Assembly (NCBI GenBank): GCA_022559985.1
Contig: JAFJTR010000220.1
Span: 1 to 11,467, forward strand
DNA: 11,467 bases
Direction of reading: 5' to 3'
Source: Parastagonospora avenae f. sp. tritici 18332-5
Lineage: Eukaryota; Ascomycota; Dothideomycetes; Pleosporales; Phaeosphaeriaceae
Below the pieces are notes generated by a model that was not told where the DNA came from, made no database searches, and was given only the letters and a program-made list of their open reading frames with translations. Below, piece after piece: positions 1 to 7,738 of the stretch; position 1 is the stretch's first letter, and each line of letters begins with the position of its first letter. The position numbers were made by a program, and so were the translations under genes.

Positions 1-10
1 ACGTAACTAC

Positions 11-192
11 TTACTCTATGATATCGGCTGCGTCTGCTGGCGCGTTGCGGAGCACCTTTAGGCCGATGTCATCGTCTGTCACCGCTCGGACCTGGTTCCA
101 CGTCAGCCTTAGCGCCCTTCGTTCTGCGGCCGACCCACCATTGTCGTGTGTCAAGGAGCAGCGTCTGCTCAAGCTCTTAATAAATGCAATCG
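11..192 (-). CDS. Possible C-terminal exon of an unidentified protein
   Basis: No family recognised. On the minus strand an open frame ends with TAA at 11-13 and its last 30 or so residues are hydrophilic and acidic (ending ADAADIIE), with mostly C or G in third codon positions, which is coding-like. The exon could start at 192, just after a TGTAG acceptor preceded by a long pyrimidine-rich run on the minus strand (about 196-260). The same frame stays open to an ATG at 401-403, but the upstream part is Ser/His/Cys-rich and looks like intron or leader. No convincing donor was found, so the rest of the gene is not placed. An overlapping plus-strand frame (18-233) also has usable codons, so the strand is uncertain. 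Confidence 0.3.
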
Positions 193-445
193 CTACAAGA
201 GAAGAGTGCGTACAGAGCAGAGAGCGAAAGTGAGAGTGAGATGAATCGAAGCGGTGCGAGGAGCAGTCAGGCTGAAACGGGCCATGCTGAGGCACCAGGC
301 TGACTGCCAACTGCGTTTGCTGGCGCGCAGTAAGGCTTGAGTCCATCTGGCTGTCCTCTCTCGACTGAGTGCTGCCCCCCACACATTGCATAGGAGAGTT
401 CATAGTTACCGGTTAGACCTTTCCACACCTTCTCTAAACACAGTT

Positions 446-1408
446 ATGCCACCTTTTTCTAAAGCAAATGAGCTTGTCCGGGATCTAGTGCCTGCACCTA
501 GCGCAGCGCAGAGCGAAACCTTGCCCGGTCAGCCTTCTCTTCTTCTCAAGGACCATGTTCGCACAGAATCCTTCCTGCAAGACGACCTGTGGTCAGCAGA
601 TCTCGACAGAATGGCACCGCGTCTGTGGATCATGACGACTCCGTCCAGCGCGAATATCAACCCTCTTCACCGCCAACGCGTCAAGGGCCGGGAGGTCATT
701 GTGACAGAAGAGGCCCGCCTACATCTTGTGTGGATACACGATCGCATATTCATCAAACCTATCCCGCGGTATCTTTTGTCACACGACTTCTGGGAGGCTT
801 ATCTAGATCAAAAGCCAGAGTCGCTGGACAGTGATAGAAGCAACCTTCGCGCGGCTGCAGCTGGCTTCCTACGGACGTACCGCTACTTAATCCGCCACGA
901 ATCTGACTTTCGCCTTGCTCAGCAGGATAGCCTTCGCCTCATTCCCCAGGATATAGACTGGGCATCCTTCTGCTATTTCACCTCGGACCTCAACGACATT
1001 CAGGACTCGGCTGTATCAAGGCGGTACTGCTTCGGAGAGCTGAGGCTGACGCGACTCAACTTCTACGCCCCATTCCTCCTGCGCAAGTTCCGCTTTGAGC
1101 AGGTGCATGGACAGTATGGCGACTATTTTGCGCGACTATACGGGCCTGTGCTGTTCGTGTTTGCTGTGGTGTCTACTGTCCTTAACTCTATGCAGGTCGC
1201 ACTTGCAGCTGATCAGTTGCTGGCTGCGCACTGGGTTGCCGTTTGGCATGCATCTCGCTGGTTCAGCGCGATCAGCGTCGTTGGGACCGCTGTTGTTGCC
1301 CTTTGCTTTGCGGTTCTTTGGCTGTGGATGTTCTTGGACGAGTGGGTGTACACTCTGAGACAGAAGTGGAAGGCGCGGAGGGCTCTATTGAATGCATCGA
1401 AATGTTAA
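446..1408 (+). CDS. DUF6601-like fungal membrane protein, 320 residues
   Basis: An uninterrupted single-exon ORF. The frame is open a little further upstream, but the codon at 386 is TTG. The first ATG is at 446, with a purine (G) at -3, giving 320 residues. Residues 1-50 are low-complexity and probably disordered. A conserved-looking core at about 59-120 contains PRLWIMTTP, an HLVW-x2-DRIFIKPIP-x-YLL stretch and a Trp/Tyr-rich segment. Residues 197-233 (GELRLTRLN, then FLLRKF and a Tyr/Phe-rich run) lead into two predicted membrane helices at about 234-254 and 273-296, followed by a basic Arg/Lys tail. This arrangement matches what I recall of the fungal family DUF6601, whose function is unknown. 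The two helices and basic tail suggest an integral membrane protein; the compartment cannot be told. No frameshift, internal stop or RIP-like damage is seen, so it may be functional. The gene call is firm; the family name is from memory of motifs. Confidence 0.8.
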   Translation: MPPFSKANELVRDLVPAPSAAQSETLPGQPSLLLKDHVRTESFLQDDLWSADLDRMAPRLWIMTTPSSANINPLHRQRVKGREVIVTEEARLHLVWIHDRIFIKPIPRYLLSHDFWEAYLDQKPESLDSDRSNLRAAAAGFLRTYRYLIRHESDFRLAQQDSLRLIPQDIDWASFCYFTSDLNDIQDSAVSRRYCFGELRLTRLNFYAPFLLRKFRFEQVHGQYGDYFARLYGPVLFVFAVVSTVLNSMQVALAADQLLAAHWVAVWHASRWFSAISVVGTAVVALCFAVLWLWMFLDEWVYTLRQKWKARRALLNASKC

Positions 1409-1775
1409 AAGACCTTTGACGTGAGACGCTTACCGTGTGTGACGGGTCCATATATTTCTCCAGCCATAGACAAGGGAGAAGTAAGTGTCTTCTGCCTTAT
1501 GTACACAACAACCGGGGCAGCATATAGGAATATCTTGATTAGGTTAGCGTTGCGAGGACTGCATAACAACACGTGCTGGTTGCTTAAAGCAGCTATCAGC
1601 CGTGTGGCTGTGAGCATTCCCAGCAAGCGCCACGCGCTGAGCTGACTAGGCATAGCGTAGTATACAGTACATTCCCATCAGGTTACCTTAGCGCTGCGTA
1701 AGCTCGTTTATATCCGCTAGCGCAGCTCGCTGCGCTTGGCACAGACACGCTAATACGGAGAAACTGCCGGAACGC
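1409..1775. other. Intergenic, no supported gene
   Basis: Short open stretches occur on both strands, for example plus 1421-1645, which begins with GTG rather than ATG. None has a recognisable domain. A GTAAGT donor-like word lies at about 1481, but no matching exons could be assembled. Most of this is probably the 3' flank of the membrane-protein gene. Confidence 0.5.
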
Positions 1776-1955
1776 ATGCACACAAGGCTTATCACCTTGC
1801 AAGCTTGGAGGAGGATGTATGATCGACTGATCTACCGTCCTAGCGCACCGAGACTGGCAGATGTGTTGGTGGCTGTGGCAAAGCAGGGGTGTGAAGCGAA
1901 GATAGCTCTGGAAGCCGCGCATGAAAGTATCGACAGCACCACCAACAATGTGTAA
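1776..1955 (+). CDS. Possible 59-residue ORF or terminal exon
   Basis: No family recognised. An ATG at 1776 opens a 59-codon frame ending TAA at 1953-1955. The frame is open upstream to a TAG near 1688, so it could also be the last exon of a spliced gene. The product looks like a soluble helical protein: a Trp/Arg/Met-rich start (AWRRMYDRLIYRP), then alternating Ala/Val/Leu with charged residues (ADVLVAVAKQG, KIALEAAHESIDS). A minus-strand frame over the same bases (1683-1922, ATG start, 79 codons) is rich in His, Cys, Ser and Pro and looks less protein-like. Codon use does not settle it. Confidence 0.28.
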   Translation: MHTRLITLQAWRRMYDRLIYRPSAPRLADVLVAVAKQGCEAKIALEAAHESIDSTTNNV

Positions 1956-2286
1956 TTTTCATATTATAAGCTACTAGGCTATAAAGGCACCCCTAATAAA
2001 CACCAATACACTTGTTGGTTCTCTGTAGACTTTTGTAGCAGCGAAACAAATACTTACATTTGGATCTTGTCTCGGTGAGGGGGGTTTCTCGCTAATGCGG
2101 GATAGACGTTAGTACACTTGATCTACAAAGGGAAGTATGTCTTATGACTGCAGTCTAGCTTAGTTTGCACTAGCAGATCTTAGTATGTAACGATTGGCTG
2201 ATGTAGCGAGGGGTATCCTAGGGCGATAAGGGTCTTTCACAAAAATCGCTTGCGCAGGACGTATTTGCAAGGAGCCGTAGACTATT
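1956..2286. other. Intergenic, no supported gene
   Basis: A TATAAAG box-like word lies at about 1980-1986 on the plus strand, but no gene start follows within a usable distance. The minus-strand open stretch over 2160-2351 has no recognisable domain and overlaps the minisatellite. Nothing else is supported. Confidence 0.5.
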
Positions 2287-2473
2287 GTTTCGGCGCATCC
2301 GGTGCTGGCATTTGACGTTCTCTTTACTTCATTGGCGATGAAAATTAGCATTCCGGTACATCCGGCGTTAGCTTTGACGATCTACTTTTCTCATTAGCGA
2401 TGAAGGCCAGTATTTCGGAACATCCGGCCGGAAGACCGGAAACTACTTCACTCCCGTTATCACCGTGCCTGCC
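2287..2473. repeat. Degenerate 62-63 bp tandem repeat (minisatellite)
   Basis: Three diverged units begin at 2287, 2350 and 2412, so the period is 63 then 62 bp. Each opens with a 16-bp block of the form DTTYCGG-N2-CATCCGG. The first two also share a GGC/AGC-TTTGACG segment, a TTTACTTC/CTTTTCTC segment and a CATTRGCGATGAA segment that ends the unit. The third unit fades after about 40 bp. No coding function is supported. Confidence 0.7.
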
Positions 2474-2882
2474 GTCGTGCTTACTATCGTGCTTAGTAAA
2501 CCGATTTTGCGATAACATGGGTGGCTCAACGATTTAGCCACACGTATGTCGTTGGATCCTGGATTATATAGCGCTGTTGCTCAGTCAAGCACCCGGCGTA
2601 TGGACCGATCCATCAATTCCTCAGATTGAAGATCAGTCGGTGCCCCATTCAACTCCAATCAACTCGCAGCACTTGCGAGCATCTTGGCATGCAGCAGCGT
2701 CTACTTTTTCAAATTTACTAACTCATTACTCAGCTCGAACTTCTAGAAGAGATAGGAACATAGAAATTGCCATTCTTTTTCACTATTAAGAAAGGTTTTG
2801 ACTAAGAAAAATAGAGATTCGTAAAGTAGAGGTAGTGTAATTCGCTATCTTTGATTTTCTTTGATTTTCACAAGTGTTGTTA
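2474..2882. other. Intergenic, no supported gene
   Basis: This is the 3' flank of the Myb-like gene. A small perfect hairpin (GTGGCT / AGCCAC, 9-nt loop) lies at 2521-2541. The open stretch over 2577-2789 begins with TTG and has no domain. Nothing else is supported. Confidence 0.5.
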
Positions 2883-3382
2883 TCATGAAGGCCTTAAGAA
2901 ACTTAAAGCTGCAGTCAACGAACTTTGTGCAGTCAACCAATTTTGCATAGTCAACCAATTTTGCAACTCCACCGGCAGAAGCCACATCTCTTGCTTTAGA
3001 TTATTATCAAGCTTCTTCCTCATGCCTTCATCAAAAGCCAAGGTACCAGTCCGAGCTGAAGATAGTTGTGGCAGGTGTACTTTTAGCGACCTAGGTTGCA
3101 ATCTATGTTAAGTGAGCGATAGCTACATATATGTAGTGCAGGCTTGTTATATAGAAGGTGTACATACCTGTATGCAAACCATTTTCTTCTCTCGCTCTTA
3201 AGATACGCATAACGTTCCTGGCATAAGTAAGAGCTTCGTCCCTCCAACATGAGACCAATTCTTCTCCATGACCACCTCTGGCTCCGCAGCTTCATGATGA
3301 TTTGATCCTCTTTTGGCGTCCAGTCTGATGTCCTTCTTTTAGTATCTTGTAGAGGGCGTGTGATAGGAAGTTTTGCATCCAT
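2883..3382 (-). CDS. Myb/SANT-like DNA-binding protein, two exons
   Basis: Exon 1 is 3382-3168 and exon 2 is 3102-2883, separated by a 65-nt intron (3167-3103) with GTATGT donor, CTCACTTAAC branch-like region and ACATAG acceptor. Joined, they give 145 codons in frame (144 residues, TGA stop). The start ATG at 3382 has A at -3 and G at +4. Residues 19-62 form a Myb-like domain: W21 and E25-D26 (WTPKED), then W37-S-W39 and a GRS-x3-C-x2-RY motif (48-58). Residues 95-118 (DEGMRKK, then KQEMW) resemble the second helical block that follows the Myb domain in many short fungal Myb-like proteins. The C-terminus carries three near-identical hexapeptides (119-136). It is probably a nuclear sequence-specific DNA-binding protein; targets are unknown. 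The residues spanning the junction (about 70-94) fit the family poorly, so an alternative splice form is possible. Confidence 0.72.
2911..2964 (-). repeat. Three tandem 18-bp units inside the Myb-like gene
   Basis: Units at 2911-2928, 2929-2946 and 2947-2964 are near-identical; the second and third differ only in their first two bases. They sit in the last exon and encode QNWLTM, QNWLTA and QSSLTA, so expansion keeps the reading frame. Confidence 0.8.
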
Positions 3383-3457
3383 AGTTGGCGAGGAAATGCG
3401 GCACGAAGATGCCTCGGAGCGAGAGAGAAGAGAGGGGTGGGCAGCTAGTGAGCAAGA

Positions 3458-3502
3458 CTGTTGAGAAAGCAACGAGTTTATAATTTATAGCCATATACTC
3501 AC
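3458..3502 (-). promoter_or_regulatory. Candidate leader intron or TATA region of the Myb-like gene
   Basis: Read on the minus strand, this 45-nt stretch begins AAG|GTGAGT and ends CAACAG, so it could be a short 5'-leader intron 75 nt upstream of the ATG at 3382. It also contains CTATAAATTATAAA (about 3476-3489), which could instead be a TATA element about 95 nt upstream of the start. The two readings exclude each other and the sequence alone does not decide. Confidence 0.35.
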
Positions 3503-3718
3503 CTTCGGTGAAGACAGGGAACGGTTTTTAAAACGCCCAGCCGGCTATGCCGTTACCCTGTATCAGGTCATAGGGGCGGTAAGTGCGGTCAATGGTACCC
3601 GTGATAGTGTGCACGAGCCGATGCTGACAAGGGTGGTGTTGTAGGCTCGAGCACGTCTTCTCTGCGGCGCAGTCACTCAGGTATACTCAAGATAAACAGC
3701 AGGGGCGATAGTGGCTGC
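3503..3718. other. Intergenic, no supported gene
   Basis: Upstream of the Myb-like gene. Short minus-strand open stretches are present, but none has an ATG, splice sites and a domain together. Confidence 0.45.
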
Positions 3719-3915
3719 CTAGTCGTGACGGCAGAAATACAGCAGCATCATTGGCGTTGCCCTTGCCAATATCGTGTCTAGGGCCTGAACATGTTCCTGC
3801 TCTTCTGTTCCAGACGTGATGTAGGTAGCTTCAGGGTTATCTCTCCACGCCCAAATGGCGTGTGAGGTACCTTGTTCCAAACTGGACAGCTCGAAAACGC
3901 AACATAATTCGCAGT
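3719..3915 (-). CDS. Coding-like fragment, unidentified, no start
   Basis: The minus strand is open for about 65 codons ending TAG at 3719-3721. The text is markedly protein-like: an aromatic stretch (AIWAWRDNPEATY), then a charged helix (TEEQEHVQALDTILARA) and a hydrophobic end (PMMLLYFCRHD). No ATG precedes it. Just upstream (3916 to about 3955) is a very AT-rich stretch ending ATTAG on the minus strand that could be the 3' part of an intron, so this may be the last exon of a gene or a decayed piece. I do not recognise the family. Confidence 0.3.
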
Positions 3916-4346
3916 GTGCTAATTATATAAATAAACAATATATCTTCTATGACGTAGCTACGCAGGCAGTAATCAAGATAGAGCGAATCTATACGTTTAC
4001 TGTAAACATTTAAAGACAAGATTGTTTAGAGGCAGAACAATGCTGCGACTTAGCTATTGTAGTATGGGAATCTCAAAATCAGCCGTCCCCGTACTACAAT
4101 GTAGAGGAAACCCGTGTTCTGTATTCTCCACTCCTACGTCCATGCAATGGGGTGCTTCATAGTTCTGATGCAGTGCTATGACTTGTAATCGTCGTCTTGC
4201 TCCGTTGCGCTATTGATATCGCTAGCTCTTTCCAAGAAAATCGAACCTTAATGTGTAAACTATTAAACGATTAAGAGGAGCTATTGCTGTGTCTACGTGT
4301 GATGAATTCTCCTCAATGCAGTCTACCAGAGAGAGTTACGGGTGTA
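3916..4346. other. 3' flank of the recombinase gene with one weak coding-like stretch
   Basis: On the minus strand 4054-4209 is open for about 50 codons (ending TAG) with a plausible sequence around EAPHCMDVGVENTEHGFPLHC, but it has no matching splice sites or family. The minus-strand frame over 3837-4019 begins with TTG and is AT-rich noise. A 13-bp palindrome, GTTTAC T GTAAAC, lies at 3995-4007. No gene is called. Confidence 0.4.
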
Positions 4347-6947
4347 TTAATGAGACACTCCGTGGACATCGAACGCATGCCTCTTAAAATGCATTATGTC
4401 ATCCAGCATATCAGAGCAACTAGGATGGCGGCATAGAAACTCTGACTGAAGCTCAGGGAGTCGGAAATGAGTCTCCACATGCTTCTTCAAGACATCCTTT
4501 CGTGGAACATGGCGAATCCTCCGTTCGTACGAGAACTCTTCATTCCCTATGCAGATAAGGCACACCGGATGAGGGAGCACTGTTGGGTACAGCTGCCCAG
4601 ATCGTTCCTCCAAGACATCTTCGACAGGGTGTGGTGCGTCAAGCTCTTCTTTCACAATCTCGCAGACCTGGTTTAGTGGGCTCTTCTCAAAACCATCGGT
4701 GCACCTCTTTCGCTTATTTGAGAAAGATGAGCCACCAGCTTTATATGCGATCAGTCCCACCTTCTTTCGCTTAAATGCCTTTGGCTGTCGCGTTTCTTGT
4801 TTGTGACATAATCTAGCCAAGGTTCGCACGAATCGTACCCGGGCTTTGTCGTCCTGAGCCGGCTTAAAGAGCATGCCCGCGATAGTGGCTCGCTCCCGAA
4901 GTTCAAACTCAACAGCTGGTAGCGTCAGAACTTTGGCTGCTGCCTTCCCACTGAGTTGCTTTGCTATCTCGATTGTATCGATAGATTCATGGAATTCGCG
5001 GATGGCGGAGTCTAGTCGTTCTCTGTACAATCTCTGGTATGTACTAACGATCTTTCGCTTCGTGTCCTCGTATTTCTTGTAAAGATCCGTTCCTTGACCC
5101 TTCGCGAGTGGTTGAAAGCCTTGGTCATAAAGCTGTTCTTTGTGTATTTCTCGTTCCTTACGAAGGACTGCGAGTGCAGGGTCGTTCCGTAATGCCTCCT
5201 GTTGTGCGTCATCCAGCTCCGTGGGTGCACGTCGATCCCGTGTTAAACCCATGCGCGCAACAGATTCAATAAGAAGGTCTTCTGGCGGACTTCCAAAGTA
5301 GATAGATTGAAAGTCGCGGGCAATATGCGTTGGCGTGTAATACTTCTCGTATGTACTCCCGAGATGACCCATAGTCTGGTTCCGTTCTACTGGGTCAAGA
5401 GCGCCTAGTAGATCCCATAAGCTTAGGCGAATCAAGAGTAACATGTGGTCTCAGGCAGACTTACAGTTGATATTCCTTCCAGAAGCCCGGCGGAGCTAGT
5501 ACAGCTCCAATGATTTCTCAAAGCCTGCAACACGTCCCAAGCGTACAAAGATATCGCGGTATTTTGCATAGGGAAACGCTTGCTCTGTCAGTATACAAGC
5601 ACCCTCGCTAGTGTTCCTAACATCGCATAGAAACGGTTGGTTCGAAAATTGCGTCTTCCATTTGATGTGGAGCACGTCACGGCCCGCAGGTATATTGAGG
5701 TCGAATATATCCTGAACACTAGTAAAATCGGCCCTAAATGCTGCTCGACTGACGCCAATGCTCAAGATATACGAAACTATACAGAAGGCGAAAGTCCCTT
5801 CTAGACGGAACGTGAACTTCTTCCTGCAATATGAATCAGCGAGGCTTCTTCAGTCTAATATCTGCTTGCTAACTTACGGTTTTCCACCCTTTTCTTTATT
5901 TTTAATATTCTCAAGATTGACACTCACTACGATAGTACTCCGGCCGGGGTCTGCAATGCTGCGAATCTTCAAAACTTCGATGTTCCTAAACGAGAGTGCC
6001 TTATTGCTGCCTTTCGCGCTTGCGCTTTCGACGATGGCTCCAGGTCTAGTAGCTGTAGCAGCGCTGAGGAGTAGAAGCAGCGATATCTGAACTCGGATAT
6101 AACCATGGAGGGGTTTGGTATCATCTACCCAGAGTGCGTGAAGGATGGCGTAGAGGTCCTGGACATACATGGCATGCTTTTCCTTCTCGGACTTGTCTAG
6201 CATAAGGGTTGGGATCCACTACTACGATGTTAGCGAGGCGCGATGTAAGGGAGAAACATGTCCATTAGAATACCAGAACATACATTACAAACGTCGTTGA
6301 GAATATGAGCATCCATTCTGTGGCCTGTGAGATCCATGTAGCACATGCTGATTCTTTTCCAATAGCTTCGCATTGAGCTTTCCTTCTTAACTCTGGAATA
6401 TTTCTTCCGCCAGCGGAGGTACGCTTTGAAAATACTTGGTTCGCATGCGCGTAGCTGTTCGTTTGCGGATCTCTTGATCTGGTCCTTCTCGATCTTGTCC
6501 TTAATCTTATCGCAGTACCTAATGCGCGCTGGTTAAGAGTCGATAACGATCAGGCGCAAGCGAATGGCATAGATCTCACCTCTTCCAGAATTCACCTTCC
6601 CTCTTCCATAGTTTCGTCGTATGCTCAGTGTGATTTGGTTTTGCTGGTCCCTGCGCCCTGAATTGGGCAATGTCTTTCAGAATCTCTTCAGCTTCCGAGT
6701 CTAAATGGGGGTCTGAACCCTTTTCCAAGAGGCCGCCATCTTCACTAATGCTTGGCTCAATGTCTTCGTCCGCCTCGGTGTCAGGGTCGGTGTACGTGTC
6801 GGATAACGATTTAGTGCTTGAATCTCCTTCGCAACATGAGTCGGAGTCGGTGGCTGAGAATGGGTTGGATCGACGCGATGGGTAGAGCTTTCGCGTCGGA
6901 GCGACGGGCTTGGTGGAGGTGGAGGTGGAGGTGGCTAAAGCTCTCAT
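4347..6947 (-). pseudogene. DUF3435 tyrosine recombinase (Captain-like) with C2H2 tail; one premature stop
   Basis: Exons 6947-6580, 6518-6284, 6218-5878, 5823-5465 and 5404-4347 join in frame into 787 codons. Introns are 61, 65, 54 and 60 nt with donors GTGAGA, GTATGT, GTAAGT, GTAAGT. Residues 1-90 are Ser/Thr/Asp/Glu-rich. An N-terminal helical region (about 125-200, FKAYLRWRKKYSRVKKESS) precedes the catalytic domain. Residues fitting the lambda-type recombinase set are R259 (TATRPGA), Y423-x2-R426, H448 (MGHLG) and Y457. The spacings R426-H448 (22) and H448-Y457 (9) equal those of lambda integrase R311-H333-Y342. The C-terminus has C716-x2-C719 with H743-x3-H747, and C759-x4-C764-x12-H777-x4-H782 (C2H2). 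The only defect is TAG at 5498-5496, codon 424, between Y423 and R426. DUF3435 (PF11917) includes Starship Captains; membership of that clade is inferred. The start ATG at 6947 follows a pyrimidine-rich tract. Confidence 0.88.
6912..6934. repeat. GGTGGA hexanucleotide repeat, nearly four copies
   Basis: Tandem GGTGGA on the plus strand (ACCTCC in coding sense) lies near the 5' end of the recombinase ORF and encodes alternating Thr and Ser at about residues 6-12. Confidence 0.85.
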
Positions 6948-6968
6948 CGCAGCAAGAAGCGAGCAGTT

Positions 6969-6997
6969 GGAGGAAGGGAAAGGGAGAGAAGGGGAGG
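6969..6997 (-). promoter_or_regulatory. Pyrimidine-rich tract upstream of the recombinase start
   Basis: A 29-nt run, all C/T on the minus strand, ends about 20 nt upstream of the ATG at 6947. CT-rich blocks just 5' of start sites are common in filamentous-fungal promoters, so this supports the chosen start. An upstream ATG at 7032 opens an overlapping frame (to 6811) but lies above the tract and may not be transcribed. Confidence 0.45.
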
Positions 6998-7032
6998 CGA
7001 TGATGGCGGATGGAGGGTGAGCATGCCATCAT

Positions 7033-7261
7033 TTAAAGTAGGCGCTGGGCCACAGGCAAGTTGGCTGTATATGTTGTGCTATTCTTAGGTTCAGCTGAAG
7101 CGCTGATGGAAGTTGCAGCTCCGCCATGTTAGGCAGAGTGACAGGGATTCCCTAGCCACGCTGCGCATGCTTCGTTAAAGCGGCAGTAGAACATAGCCTA
7201 AGCGAGATGAAAACGCCTCTAAAAGCAGCGGCTAGACCACTCCCAAAACAGCTGCATTTCC
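7033..7261. other. Spacer between recombinase gene and retrotransposon debris
   Basis: Ordinary base composition and no gene. If the recombinase belongs to a Starship, the element's captain-proximal end would be expected in or near this interval, but I see no clear terminal repeat or target duplication. Composition changes sharply to AT-rich at about 7262. Confidence 0.5.
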
Positions 7262-7696
7262 ACTGCTATATAGATATTAAAAGATATTAATACGCTTATA
7301 AGAATGTATAAATAAGGACTTAAGCCTTAAGTCTGCGAAGAGCTTATGCGCACTAGCGCTATAGTTAATACTCTTACAACCTTAACTAAAGAATTAATTA
7401 GACTAGATAATAAACTCTACGAACTACAACTTACTAAACGCTCCTACGCTAAGCAAGCACCTTAAGAGACTTAAGGAAGAAATAACAGGTCTGCAGGATA
7501 ACAGAACTAACTGTTTTAACCTAACTAAGGATGATAACGCTTTTAACTAAAGATCCTAGGAGTTTACAGAACCTATAGTTAGGAGGCAATGCACCTTAAT
7601 AACCTTAACTAAAGAAAGCCTATGAACAAGACCTATTACAAGGAAACACAGGTCTACTCCACGAAGAACTAGGATTAAGGAAAGGAAATGCAAAGC

Positions 7697-7738
7697 TGTT
7701 ACAACTATAGCAAACTAGGCTACTTGTTGCGTAATTGT
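7697..7738 (+). other. Degenerate CCHC zinc knuckle
   Basis: Reads CYNYSKLGYLLRNC: the CX2CX4HX4C spacing is intact, but the second Cys and the His are both Tyr. Each needs a TGT/TGC to TAT or CAC to TAC change, the direction RIP gives. Confidence 0.7.

Noticed and set aside
386..445. Longer start for the DUF6601-like protein.
   Set aside because: The codon at 386 is TTG, and the only ATG near the start is at 446.
3995..4007. 13-bp palindrome GTTTAC T GTAAAC, which contains a forkhead-like GTAAACA word.
   Set aside because: A single short palindrome in AT-rich intergenic DNA is expected by chance, and no gene start is placed nearby.
3837..4019. Minus-strand open frame of 60 codons.
   Set aside because: It begins with TTG, is AT-rich with Ile/Tyr/Leu-biased text, and shows no domain.
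6811..7032. Minus-strand frame with ATG at 7032 overlapping the recombinase start.
   Set aside because: The translation is low-complexity His/Leu/Pro/Ser out of frame with the conserved gene; at most an upstream ORF, and probably above the transcription start.
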